A stretch of DNA of 64,000 nucleotides, taken from contig JAVKOQ010000041.1 of assembly GCA_031835245.1 (NCBI GenBank), positions 62,001-126,000 on the forward strand. Reading direction: 5' to 3'. Every line of letters begins with the position of its first letter. The stretch's first letter is position 1. Made by a program: the position numbers and the translations under genes. This document shows positions 1 to 10,819 of this stretch, piece after piece. This stretch comes from Balamuthia mandrillaris (lineage: Eukaryota; Discosea; Longamoebia; Balamuthiidae). The notes beneath the pieces were generated by a model. It saw only the letters and a list, made by a program, of their open reading frames with translations. It was not told where the DNA came from and did not search any database.

Positions 1-1337
1 GGAGCTGAAGGTGTTGTATGTCCTTCCTCTCCACCCCAGATCTCATCCGGTGTTTCATGGTCTGTCGCGAGTGGAACGCCTTGCGCAGAGAGCCCTTCCT
101 GTTGAAACTGTTGACTTCCACAACCTCGTCTTCGGTTTTGATGCTAGACGCGCCCAAAAGAAGGAGGATCCTGGCAATGTGGCTCCCTTGCGAGGATTCT
201 TATAAAGTTGTGGTGTTGGGGGAAGGCGGCACCGGACGCATGAGCTTTATCCGTCGTGTAACGGGCGAATTCGACTATCTCGACCAGCTTCCTTTCGGTC
301 TGCTTGGTCTTGACAGGTTTCTTTCTCTCTTTCTTCTTGTTTCTTTCTTGTCATTCCCTTCTGCTTGTTCTTGTTCTTGTTATTCTTCTTCTTCAACATC
401 TTTCATTTGTTCTAATTCTTTCTTGTTCTTCTTCTTCTTCTTGTTCTTGTTCTTGTTCTTCTTCTTTCTTCTTCTTCTTCTTCTTCTTTTCTCTTCATTT
501 TCTTTCATTTGTTTTCATGTATATGTGGGTGCCAACAACAAGGAAAAAAAACCATCAACAGGTTTAGCAAAACAGTGGAAATAGATGGTAAGGACGTTGT
601 TTTGGAATTTGCTCCTCCTACGAAGAAACCCTACAAAGACCCATGTATAGTCTCCTCTTTATAACTCCATCACATTCTGTTAGACACAATACACCATGCA
701 AACAGAGTAACTCACCGTTGTTCTTCTCCCAATAACAACTATATGAATAGCAAGAAATCCCAACCTGCGAAATGGAGATTGCTTCTTGATATTCTACTCA
801 GTAACATCCCGTCAAACCTTTGAGGCCGTTCCTCCGCTCGTGGAACTCATTCGCCAAGCACAAGGAGGCGGGAGAGGCAAGCGCCCTCCACGCGGGGAGC
901 CCACCCGCCAAGCGGGTTACTGCGACATGATCCGCTGTCCTCCCATCATCATCATTGGTAACAAAATGGACCTTGCGTCTTCTCCTCAGCAGCAAGCACA
1001 AAGAGAAGTCTCTTTCGCGGAAGGAAAGAGGTTGGCGGATTCTCTGTTGGTTTATCGTTGGAACGAAGATGAACCAAGGAGCAAAAAGAAGAAACATAAG
1101 AGCGAGAAGAAAGGAGGATTCGTGTTTCGCAAAAACTTTTTCGAGATGAGCGTGAAGAACAACATCGCCATGTTCCATGGAGTTGATGTGGAGCACCCTC
1201 ACACCAGGGAGGATGTGGTGTCTGTTGTTGTGGAGGAGGTAGTAAGACAGATCGATGAATGGAGATACCGCCGTGTGTTGCGAGAGGAAAAGGAGATTCT
1301 TGCTTTGGCAAAAAACAACACATGCCTGTTGATGTAA
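1..1337 (+). CDS. F-box / Ras-like small GTPase fusion protein, 5' partial, C-terminal CaaX box
   Basis: Exons are about 1-316, 562-644 and 751-1337, with phases that join cleanly. The first exon reads as the second half of an F-box (STPDLIRCFMVCREWNAL) and runs into a Ras-like domain: P-loop region VVLGEGGTGRMS, effector-side strand TVEIDGKDVVLEF, strand FLIFYSVTSRQTFEAV, G4 motif GNKMDL and G5-like SVKNN. The protein ends in CLLM, a CaaX box that predicts prenylation and membrane attachment. F-box proteins normally link substrates to SCF ubiquitin ligases, so a membrane-bound, GTPase-regulated adaptor is the inferred role. The P-loop Lys-Ser is replaced by Arg-Met and the DxxG (G3) motif is missing, so GTP hydrolysis is doubtful. 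The true start lies upstream or in a missing exon, because a stop precedes Met18 in frame. Confidence is high for the fusion and moderate for the first exon edge. Confidence 0.8.
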
Positions 1338-1381
1338 ACAAAACGAAAATAAAGGAAAGAGAAAAGAAGGAGAAAGGTGGA

Positions 1382-2757
1382 TCAGTTGCTGGCATGTTGG
1401 CGTAAGAACACGCCAGGCATCCAACTGCTACACGCCATCACGTGGGTGATAGCATTGGTGTCGTACTCGTCCCCAGAGCGATAGGTCTCAAAAAACCCGT
1501 TGAGCTTCTTCACTCTATCCGGCCACATTTCCACCGCTTGCAGACCTTTTTGTATATAAAGTTTTAAACAACCAAACATAAGAATAAGGAATAGAAAACA
1601 CAAAGCAGAAGAGAGAACAACATACCAATGGACACTCCATAGTTCGTGAATGCATACTTGGTCTCTCTCATCTCCGGATGTCTGCAAAAATATCCTCTGC
1701 CTCCTCCTCTTCCTTCTCCTTCCTCCTCCCCTCCGCTCCCGGTGTCTCCATTCCCCTCCACCCACATCCTATCCAGCGTCCGCAGGCAGGTCTTCCTCAG
1801 GTGCTGCGCCCAACGCTCCTGCGGGAACCAATGCGTCAGCCACAGGCTCTCCCCCAAGCCCAGGTCCTGCTCGCAAACGAACCGCTTGTAGTTCTTCATC
1901 ACCAAGGCGCGCATCTCCTCGATCTCCTCCTCCAAGTTCTCCTGCCCTCCCGCTCTGCGCTCCGCCCTCTCCGCCGCCGCCTCCTCCGAGGAGTACGGCG
2001 CATAGGAAGAGGAAGCGATCAAGCGGTAGGTCACGTAGCCGTCGTAGTGGTCGAGAGCGCCCAGGCCGTAGCCCGGGTAAGGCCCGCTGAGGTCCTGCTT
2101 CATCTTCCACAGCACCCCAACGCCCGGCACCACGAACGGGCGATGGATCTGCTTGACCAACCTTACGGCCGCTTGGTGATACTGTCGCTGCTTTCTCTTG
2201 CTTTCTTCCCGCTCCTCTCTTTCCGTTTGCTTTGCTTCATCCGAAGGAGACGGAGAAGAAACAGAAGAAGACGACGAAGAAGGAGGCGAAGGAGAAGAAC
2301 TGGCGGAAGAAGAAGAAGAAGCAAACGCTTTGGAGAGCCGAGAGAGAGCAAAGGCCCATTTCATGAGGTAGTGGAAGTACTGTCCGTCTCGGTCGGGCTC
2401 CTCGCCGATCCTCAGCCCGCCGTAGGGGCAGGCCTCCCGCGTGCCCAAGGCCTTGTAGACGTTCTCCACGAGGAGCTCCGCCTCGGCCAGGCAGCGACGG
2501 CGCTCCTCCCGGCGGTGCGGGGGCGTGGCATGAAAGAGGGAGACCAGGGTGCAGAGGCCGTGGGCGTCCGTCCAGAGGTAACGCGGCGAGGAGAGCTCGT
2601 TGCGGGGGCTCCAGATCCTTTGCTCCTCCATCCAACGCAGGTGAGAGAGCACTTTGGAGGAGAGGTAGGAGGAGGAGGTGGTGGAGGAGGCGGTGGTAGA
2701 GGAGGAAGCGGAGGCGGAGGAAGCGGAACAACAACGGATGATGATGGTTTTCTTCAT
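1382..2757 (-). CDS. Uncharacterised conserved-looking protein, possibly an alpha/alpha-toroid enzyme
   Basis: Two exons, 2757-1626 and 1545-1382, give 431 residues. A Ser/Thr-rich N-terminus of about 35 residues is followed by an aromatic-rich, helix-rich body with blocks such as RYLWTDAHGLCTLVSL, DRDGQYFHYLMKWAFALSRL, HRPFVVPGVGVLWKM, LDHYDGYVTYRL and LGLGESLWLTHWF. A Ser/Lys/Glu-rich insert near residue 150 looks like a species-specific loop. The repeating helix-loop pattern with conserved Trp, Tyr and Gly suggests an (alpha/alpha)6 barrel, as in several glycosidase-like families, but I recognise no catalytic signature and assign no reaction. No signal peptide is evident. The long open frame on the opposite strand (1678-2793) is a shadow caused by high GC and Ser codons. 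Confidence 0.75.
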
Positions 2758-2940
2758 GAACTTCCTATTCTTTGGTTTGGGTGGTTGGTTTAAGTTTGAG
2801 GGCGAAGAAAGAAAGAGAAAGGGAGAGTGAAAGAGAAACCAAGCGTGTATAACGTAATAAACCCTCCCATTCTCGGTGGTGGGGGTGGCGTTGGGCAGTG
2901 GAAGGAAGATGGTAGAAAGAAGAGAGAATGGTCATTGAAA

Positions 2941-3180
2941 CTATTGGAGGATGGGAGAGAGGATATGAGCGAGGAGAGAGAAGAGAGGAGAGGATATGAG
3001 CGAGGAGAGGAGAGGAGAGGAGAGGAGAGGAGAGGAGAGGAGAGAGGGAGAGAGAGGAGGAGAGAGGAGAGGAGAGGAGAGGAGAGGAGAGAGGAGAGGA
3101 GAGAGGATATGAGAGAGGAGAGGATATGAGAGAGGAGAGAGGAGAGAGGATAGGAGATAGGAGTTCAGGTAGAGCAGAGA
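2941..3180. repeat. (GGAGA)n / (GAGAGG)n purine minisatellite
   Basis: About 240 bp of almost pure purine, built from GGAGA, GAGAGG and GGATATGAG units. It lies in the 517-bp gap between the uncharacterised gene (start 2757, minus) and the end of the DHHC gene (3275, minus). On the transcribed strand of both neighbours it is a pyrimidine tract. No gene is seen in 2758-3274. Confidence 0.9.
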
Positions 3181-3274
3181 GAAGAGAAGAGGAAGAGAAG
3201 AGAGTGAAGTGTAGTGCAGCGGGGAGGAGAGAAAGGATAAAGAGAGAAAAAATAAATAAATTGAGAAGTGAGGT

Positions 3275-4860
3275 TCAAGAAAGAAGGGAAGTGGTCTCTT
3301 CCGCATCATCTCCTTTGCCTTCAGAGTCATCCTCATCATCCGCCTCCCCCACAATTGACAACACCTCTCTTCTTCGTTGTTGTTTGGCCTCGCGTCTTGC
3401 TCTTCTTTCTTCCTCCTTTTGTTGCAAACGACGTTCTTTTTCTTCTTGCTCTCTTCTTTCCTCCTCTCTCACAGTGTTGGGAAAGAAGCAGCCGTCGCCG
3501 ATGGAGGTGAACACCGGCAAGAACCACAACCATGGATTGGTGCCAAACACTTGTTCAAAATTTTGGCGCCAAGAACGAAGGTCATATGGGTTAACCTGTT
3601 TGTTGGTGTTTCTCTCGGTTAGCACAAACAGCAGAAAACAGAGAGAGAGAGAGAGAAACGAAGAAAAGAGAACAATAGAAAAATAGAATGAAACACAAAA
3701 GAAAAGAACAGGGCGAGAGAAGAAGAAAGAGAAACGAAAAAAAAAACGAACGAAACCTTTCGTTTGCGGTCGCTGTGAACGGAGGAGCCTATTCGTGTAC
3801 GGTAGCCGTCAAAGCTTTCAATAGTGCTCATGTTCAGGCATGCCAGCCGCAAATGCACGCCAGCAAAGCCCGAGATGCCCAACCCAAAAACCGAACATAC
3901 AACCATTATAATGTACACCTGAATAGACGCAGCCGACATTTCCTGCAGTACAACAAAGCACAGAGCGGAAAGGTAAGCATACATGTATGAGTGAAGGATG
4001 GAACAACAAAAAAGAAAGACATAGATGAACAGTAATACGCGAAGAAAACACGGAATGAAAGAAAGGAAGAAACCAGAAAGATAGACAGATATAAACGAGA
4101 AGAAGAAGAAGAAGAAGAAGAAGAAGAAGAAGAAGAAGAAGAAGAACAAGAACAAGAAGAAGAAGAACAAGAACAAGAACAAGAAGAAGAACAACAACAA
4201 CAACAACAAAAACAAGAACAAGAACAAGAACAAGAAGAACAAGAGAAGAAGGAGAAACCTTAAATGCAGAAGAAGTAAAATAGGGAACAGCACAGAGTAG
4301 AGCTACAAAACAGAGAAGAGGCAAATATGTCACAAACAATATAAAGTACTTGTAGTTTCCAAAACCAACACAGTTGTTGACCCATGGACAGTGATGGTCC
4401 ATCTTTCAAACATGAAAAAAAAAACACAACAAAAAGTGAGTGCGTTTCTTCTTGCGAAAGAACAAGTGGTGGTCTTCTTCTTACCTTCAGCACACACTTC
4501 TTGCAAATACGACAGTGATGTGCCCTTTGTTGTTGATAGTTGAGTGAATAAAGAACCAAGACAGGAGAGAGAGAGAGAGAGAGAGAAGAAAGGGAACCTG
4601 TCAGGCTTTGGCTTACGGCACTTGGAACAAACGCGGGAAGCGCCGTCGCGATTCGTAAGAATAGAGTCCGAAGGTTCTGAGAGCGGTCCCGCTGTTCCGT
4701 CAACCAACAAAGAGGATGAAGATGAGGAAGAACTTTCTCCTCCTCCCTCTTCTTCTCTGCCAACTTCCACTTGCTCCCACTGTTTTTTTTTTTTTTTTTG
4801 TTATTTGGATTAGTGGAGTGCAGATTTTTCATCAAAAAGAAAGTGAAAAGGAACGAGAGG

Positions 4861-4913
<53 letters not shown>

Positions 4914-5471
4914 AAACAGACAACATACGTAGCGCTGACAAAAGGAGCTCGGGGTATACCCAGGAGAGGCTATCACGCATCTCATGTAGCTGGTCAGCGT
5001 CAGCCCCAGCAGCCCGTGCAGCACCGCGCACTCCACCGCCGCCAACAGCCGCCACCCCCCACCGCCGCCCCACTGCGGCAGCCATATGTAGAGCAGGTAG
5101 GCCACGTAGCAGTAGGCCACCATGGCCCAGACCAGCAGGACGGGAACGAGGCCCACCCACCACCACAGCATCCTGTGGCGCGGTTTGTCCGACGCCAGAT
5201 TCTGGTTTTGGCGGGAACGGCTGCCGCTGCGGCTGCTGCTGCGGCTGCTGCGGGAACTGCCACGGTGGTGGGAACGGCGGGAGGAAGGCGGGGTACCAAA
5301 AAAGACTCCCCCAACACCGTCGGTGAGGGGTTCGGCGGTTCTGCCACGAGAAGAAGAGGAGGAAGATTTTGTTTTGGAGGAAGGGGAATGGGGGGGAGGT
5401 GGTTGTGGTTGTTGTTGTTGTTGGGAGAAGTCAGGCCCCTTTACTTCGTCATCATCCACCTCGAACAGCAT
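3275..5471 (-). CDS. DHHC-type zinc-finger protein S-palmitoyltransferase
   Basis: Six exons (5471-4929, 4779-4598, 4524-4485, 4402-4259, 3942-3757, 3595-3275) give 471 residues with every phase matching. The Cys-rich domain reads [37 protein letters not shown], the catalytic DHHC motif being at the start of exon 4. Four hydrophobic helices flank it: two before, and two after ([15 protein letters not shown] and [18 protein letters not shown]). After the last helix come the TTxE-like motif (STIE) and a PaCCT-like segment [17 protein letters not shown], both typical of the family. The N-terminus is a Ser/Arg/Gln-rich cytosolic extension of about 100 residues and the C-terminus is charged. It transfers palmitate from acyl-CoA to cysteines of membrane proteins, probably at Golgi or plasma membrane. 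Introns carry (TTC)n and (TC)n tracts on the sense strand. Confidence 0.93.
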
Positions 5472-5897
5472 GATCCTCCCCGACTCGCCTCGAGTCTCAC
5501 AAGCCGCTTTGTTTGGAAACGCAGAAGAATACAGCCAAGCCAACCGAGCAATGCGCAAGGACCCAAAGCTCACAAAATCCACAGAAAAAGCGAAAGAAAA
5601 AGCTCCGAGAGAGAAGAGCAACCTCTTCCTTCCACTTCGTACAACCCCCCAACACGAAACACAGACGAAAAAGAAAAAGGACTACCTTTCTTCTTCTGTT
5701 TCTTTTTCTTCCCTTCCGGGCTACAATTATACTATAATTGGAATATATTTACTTAATTAGTCTGCGTCCACGTGGTTGATTCCTATTGGTGGATCTCATA
5801 TCATTATTTCGTAACAAATAAGGACATTGTGACGTCGATCATTGTCGACATAAACGTGCTTAGCATTCTTTGTAAATGAAACAAACAAAGAGAAAAA
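5472..5897. promoter_or_regulatory. Divergent promoter region between DHHC and prenylcysteine oxidase genes
   Basis: A 426-bp head-to-head intergenic stretch. It holds a GTGACGTCG element near 5829, the core of a CRE/bZIP site, and a GTCGAC palindrome close by. No other gene is seen. Confidence 0.45.
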
Positions 5898-8096
5898 ATG
5901 ACGGGTTTGGCTGTGGGGAGGTTGTTGCTCCTCTCTGTGGGTCTCTTCCTGGTCGTATGCTTCACCCACCCACGCCTGTGCCAAGCCTTCGAAGGGGACC
6001 TCTGCCTCAACGTGGATGGGGAACTGGTTGCTTGCCCCACCACAAACCCTCCTCATGACAACGACGCTCCCCATCACAATCAACCAACAGCACGTCGCGT
6101 GGCCATCGTCGGTGGCGGCGTTGGTGGAAGCTCAGCTGCCTATTTCCTGCAAACCATTCTTTCATCCCCTTCTGCTTCTTCTTCCTCCTCCTCCTCTTTA
6201 GCTGCCGCACTGCTCCCTCAGAAACAACGACAGCCCCAACAAAAGGTGGAGGTGGTGGTCTACGAGCGACAAAAGCAGCCAGGCGGGCGCGTGCAGGACG
6301 TGGAGCTGGAGGGAGTGCACGTGGAGGTCGGTGGCTCCATCTACCACGGCTGCAACAAGTTCTTCCGCAGCTTCGTCCACGAGTTTGGCCTCACCGAAGT
6401 CGCAGCCTCTCTCTCCTCCTCCGCCAAAGAGGCCGCCGCATCTCCTATGGCTCAGCTGCTGATGCTGGAGGAGGAGCGCGAGGACGACACTTTGGCCGTT
6501 TGGAACGGGAGGGAGCTGCTCTTTCGCACGAGCGAGTGGCAGGCCGTCACTCTGGCAAAAGTTCTGTGGCGTTACGGCCTCGCTCCCTTTCGAGCCAGAG
6601 CGCTCGCCACGCAAACAAAGGATCGCTGGTTGGCCGTTTATGACTTTTTGCTTCGTCAGCAGCAACCTCAGATAGAAGAGACGGAGGAAGAAAGATGGCC
6701 ATGTTGGAAGACGACGAAAGAGCTGATGGAACGCCTGGAAGTGTTTAACCTGACGCAGAAAACTTTGAGAGAGGAGTTGGTGGAGAATGGAGTGGACGAG
6801 CAGTATATCGATGAAATCATAACGGCTGGCATTCGCGTTAACTACGGACAAAATACTTCCATCAATGCTTTCGCTGGTTCGTTACGTTGTCTAGTTTCTT
6901 GTTTGAGCTTTTCTCATCCTCTGTTCTCTTTATCATCTTTTATTTGCTTTGCATGTCTTTAGGATATGTGAGCATGCTCGGGGCCGAGTCTTCTGAGCTC
7001 TATCATGGTTCGTTACTTTGCAACTCCATCATCGCTCCTCTCACTCTGCCTCTCTTCCTTCTTTTTGTAACACTTTTCCCAACAACCAAACTTAGTGAAA
7101 GAGGGAAACAACAAAGTTATTCGTAGCTTGCTGTCCCGTTCAGGCGCAGAAGTGCGCACGAACACTGCCGTTACAAGCATAACTCGCAAAGTTGTTGCCA
7201 GCAACGAAGAATCTACTCGCCCTCGCTTCCAATACGTCGTCAAGAGCAAAAAGACGAGTTCCACTGTGGATGACATTGACAACAATTTCAAAGAAACAAT
7301 ACCTACAGAAGGGAGTGGAGAATCAGAAGATTCGTTTGATGCTGTTATCATTGCTGCTCCATTGGAATTGGCTGGATTGGAGGTGTACTTTGATAATAGC
7401 TTGCCTTCCTCCGCCGCCTCCCTCGGTGATGAACGCTTTCAACGAGGTCTTCAAGTGCATCAACTCCCTCCCTCCGCAACGAGAAAGAGGCCTTATCAAG
7501 TTACTCATACCACTTTCGTGGCGGGCATTGTAGAGCCGGAGTTCTTCCAACTTGCCAACGACTCTGTCCCTCCTTTTGTGATCATGACCACCGAAACGCC
7601 TGATGTTCCATTCTCGAGCTTGGTATTTTCTTCGTTCATTTTGTTGTTTCTTGTTTCTATCTCTCATCACTTTGTTCTTTGTTGTTGGGTCTTTCTTTCA
7701 TCTTGCTTCCTTCTGGTTTCCTCGTTTCCTCACCTACGATATTGAAACACCAAGGCGGGCAAAGGAAGAACCAACCATCCCTCACAGAAATCCAACGACC
7801 CCACGGCAACCCTTCTCCGCTATCACACCCTCTACAAGATCTTCTCGCGCCAAGATATGACCGAAGAGGTGCTCTCTCTCCTCTTTCGGGAACGCAGCAA
7901 AACGGTGCGTTACAAATGGAGCGCTTACACCCAGTTGCAACCTTTCACCGAGGTGTCGCTCTGGCCGGATCCTGTTTTGGATGGAGCGGACCTCTATTAC
8001 ATCAACGCTTTTGAGACGGTCGTATCCACCATCGAAACGGAAACGGTCGCCAGTCGCAACGTTGTTCATCTCTTGTTGAATAGTTTGTCTCGTTAA
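5898..8096 (+). CDS. Prenylcysteine oxidase (FAD-dependent thioether oxidase)
   Basis: Four exons (5898-6876, 6963-7007, 7096-7622, 7755-8096) give 630 residues. A hydrophobic signal peptide (residues about 5-30) is followed by a Rossmann FAD-binding stretch VAIVGGGVGGSSAAYFL and the second dinucleotide segment GGSIYHGCNKFFRSFVHEFGL. Later blocks match the PCYOX family: INAFAGYVSMLGAESSELYHVKEGN (split over three exons), DAVIIAAPLELAGLEV, and the C-terminal DLYYINAFETVVSTIETETVASRN, where the FAD-contacting helix lies. The family cleaves the thioether of farnesyl- or geranylgeranyl-cysteine in lysosomes during breakdown of prenylated proteins, which fits a secretory signal. Two genes in this window encode CaaX proteins, the kind of proteins whose turnover feeds this enzyme. 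It is longer than animal PCYOX1 because of Gln/Ser-rich loops. Confidence 0.9.
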
Positions 8097-8304
8097 CTTT
8101 TTTTTTTTGCTTGACTTTGTAACTGTTGTTGCATGTTTCTCTGATGCTCTAAAGAAAAAGAAAAGAAAAGAGAAAAAGAAAAGAGAAAAGGAGAAAAAAT
8201 AAATAAAGAAAAAGAAAAAGAAAGAAGTGTCTTGTTAGAAGACCCCAAAGAAAACACACACGCACAAGAAAAAAAAGGAGATGGTTAGATGGTATTGTTA
8301 GTTA

Positions 8305-9291
8305 TCATCCATTGACAATCTCTTTGGTCCACTCGTAGACTACAAAGGAAATACTGACGGAGGGGACCACTTTTAAATAGTTGGGCAGCATGCCTTTGTA
8401 GAAGCCTCTGATGCCTTCCGCTATGAATATGGACTTGGCGCAGTGCCAAGTGTTGTTGTAGGCCGGATGGCCCGCAAAGCCCTGCATCTGCATCCTTCGT
8501 CGCAGCACGTCCAATGGATAGGTCGCTGTTTGACATTTTTTTAACTTAGCCTCAATGTTTTTTCTACTTCTCCTCGCTATTAATGCTCTTCTTCTCGCTC
8601 TCTTGCTCTATGTTGGCTTTTTCTCTGCAAAAAAAGATAGAAAGCATACCAGTTTGTGAGACAGCGCCGGCGATGGCGCCACTGACCCAATGTATGAAAG
8701 CTGGCGGCCAATGATTGGTTGGTCTGTTCAGAAACCGCTTCAGCAGTTCATACGTTGCAAAGTTTAGTCCAACATACGGTGCAATGCCCTGTTACCATTA
8801 TTTAAATGGTATAAGTCTTAACTTCTTTTAAGGATGAGAGGGAGAAACATACCATGATGGTAGCAGTGATGCCTTTGTAAGTGGCAAGAAAGCCCTCACT
8901 GCGAAGGATGTGAGAATAGGCATGCCAAATGCCTCTGTACTTGATGGAAGAAGAAGTGGAGTCGGCGCTCAACCGAGTACGAATGAGATCCAATGGATAG
9001 GTGGCGACGACGCAGGTGATGCCCGCTCCCGCTCCTGCGCTGAGAAACCGGAAAGGATGAGAGTCTTTGGTCACGTTCAAAACCTTCTTCAACCACTCGT
9101 AGGAGGCGAATTGGACGGCAGAGTAAGGAAAGATCCGGATGACGTTCGCTCCGTTGCCACGGAGATAGCCTTGGATGCCCTCCTCCTTGAACAGCACTTT
9201 AAGGCCGTGCGCTACCCCGTTGTATTTTCGATTTTGGTTTGCGCGTTGTAACTATTTTGTGTGTTTAAAAGTGACAAAAAACTATCAGTTT

Positions 9292-9336
<45 letters not shown>

Positions 9337-9474
9337 GTATAAGAAGAGAAATATCAGAAACGAGGAATTCACTGAGTTTGATCAACACGTTATCTTCAGT
9401 GACAGTGATTCATCAGCGTGGCAACAGTTGTTGCTGTAGTCAAAAGAGACCCAAGAGAAGAAGAGAAAGAAAAC

Positions 9475-9506
<32 letters not shown>

Positions 9507-10203
9507 AGAGAGAGGGAGGGGGAGAGAAAGAGAGAGAGAGAGAAGAGAGAGAGCTAAATAACAGCATAGAGAAAGAGGTGGCGCTTCAAACCTGCAACAA
9601 TATTTTTATTCGCTCGAGAGGAGAAACGGCGGTACGGGAGACGGCACCAGCGACGCCGCCACAAAAGAGGTCTTTGAACACCTGTGTGGAGCTCTTGCCA
9701 TCTTTCGGTTTGGTTTCGGCAGGAGAGGCAATAATAGCAACAGAAGAAGTAGAGGCACAAGTCTTTGCGAGAAACTATTTGAAGTAAGAAAGAGTGAAAA
9801 GGGATGAGAACGATCAACCGAAACGCAGAAAGAGGAGAGCAAAGAGGAGGGGTTTTACTTTGTTGATTTGGTCGGCAGAAAGAGAAGCGGAGGAGGACGA
9901 GGAGGAGGACAGGAAAGCAACCAGCGGAGAAGGAGAAGAAAAAAAGGGTTTGTGTGAAGTGTTGTGGAGGGAGTGCAAGCGCATTTGGCCCCACGGCCAA
10001 GGAGGCGCTGCAAAATAACCGCCAGCCCTATTCGTACTGCTGGCGCTGCCGAGGTTGCTGTGGTGATTGTGAGGATGACGCTTGCTTTCATGGGAGGGCA
10101 AAGAAGGAGCAGAGGAGGAAGAGGACGACCAACAACACTCTCCGCCAGTGGTTGCTGTTGTTGTTGGGGAGTGAGATGACGATGCGCCCCACGCTTGTGA
10201 CAT
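8305..10203 (-). CDS. Mitochondrial carrier (SLC25), adenine-nucleotide/CoA type
   Basis: Five exons (10203-9859, 9774-9592, 9251-8853, 8788-8650, 8525-8305) give 428 residues. A Ser/Thr/Ala-rich N-terminal extension of about 140 residues precedes three tandem carrier repeats. Signature motifs PxDxxKxR or its variants are present: [22 protein letters not shown] and [11 protein letters not shown]. The [21 protein letters not shown] and [14 protein letters not shown] blocks resemble the SLC25A42/SLC25A16 and yeast YPR011C group, which moves CoA, ADP or adenosine phosphosulfates across the inner membrane. There are no EF hands, so it is not a calcium-regulated ATP-Mg/Pi carrier. The substrate cannot be fixed from sequence. 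The second intron (9591-9252) carries a C/D snoRNA. The gene diverges from the CaaX protein gene at 10820. Confidence 0.9.
9354..9416 (-). ncRNA. Intron-encoded C/D-box snoRNA (copy 1)
   Basis: On the minus strand, in sense with the host carrier gene, intron 2 holds a C box CTGATGA (9416-9410), an internal D' box CTGA, a C'-like GTGTTGA, and a D box CTGA (9357-9354). The 63 nt from C-box core to just past the D box are identical to a segment inside an intron of the signal peptidase subunit gene (53797-53859). Directly upstream of the D box, with one intervening base, is the 12-mer GAATTCCTCGTT, the reverse complement of AACGAGGAATTC, which I recall from the conserved 3' region of 18S rRNA. 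By the D+5 rule it would direct 2'-O-methylation of the G in AACGAGG. A terminal stem is weak, as in many protist snoRNAs. Confidence 0.78.
9475..9552. repeat. (GA)n microsatellite in carrier intron
   Basis: GA-dinucleotide tract with GGGA interruptions in the same intron as the snoRNA. A second pure (GA)n run lies at about 9296-9332, on the other side of the snoRNA. Both are (TC)n on the transcribed strand. Confidence 0.85.
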
Positions 10204-10819
10204 TTTTTTTTAAAGAAGGCTTAGAAACACTACACAGTGAACAAGGAGAAGCAGAAGCTATAGGAACTCGGCGAACACTGTCAAACAAGAAACAAAAGGG
10301 GAGGAGGGAGCAAAAAAAAAAACGAGGGAACACTCTCCCTTTGGGGAAAAGAGAGAGATTTAAAGTTGGGGTTTCTCCTCTCTCGCTCTCTCTATTTTTT
10401 TTTCTTGCCTTTCTTTTCTGCTTATTTTTTTTTTTGCTTGAGGGTTTTTTCAGTTATAAATCTACACAAAAACGCAAAAGCTATGGAAGGCCTTCAGTTC
10501 GACGCCACCCGAAAACACGGAAGGTTGGGGATCTGAAATAAGATCTCTGCTTTCTTTTTTTGATTGAAAGGTGATTGATCACGTTGATCGCTACCTTATG
10601 ATTGGTGGATATTAGCGTTAAGGAGAAAAATTATTCGGCCTTTTTGAGGAAGGAAAGGACGCTCCTCAACCAAAAGGTAAAAGGAGGAGGAAACCTCTCC
10701 CTCCTGCATTCGCACCACAGCATCATTTTTTTTTTCGCTTTAGGTTGTTGGGTTGAAGAAAAACTCAAGAACAGGGCAAGGACATCGAGGAGAGAGAAGA
10801 GGACCATTGAAAAAATACA
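10204..10819. other. Divergent intergenic region, no gene seen
   Basis: 616 bp between the carrier gene (minus) and the CaaX protein gene (plus). It holds A- and T-runs and short open frames without family features. It probably contains both promoters. No recognisable motif beyond poly-T/poly-A stretches. Confidence 0.5.

Noticed and set aside
1678-2793. 371-residue plus-strand open frame
   Set aside because: It lies fully opposite the uncharacterised minus-strand gene, is Arg/Leu-rich without a domain, and comes from GC-rich codon complementarity.
2941-3180. Purine array considered as a CRISPR-like or structured repeat
   Set aside because: Units are short, imperfect and contiguous without spacers; it is a minisatellite.
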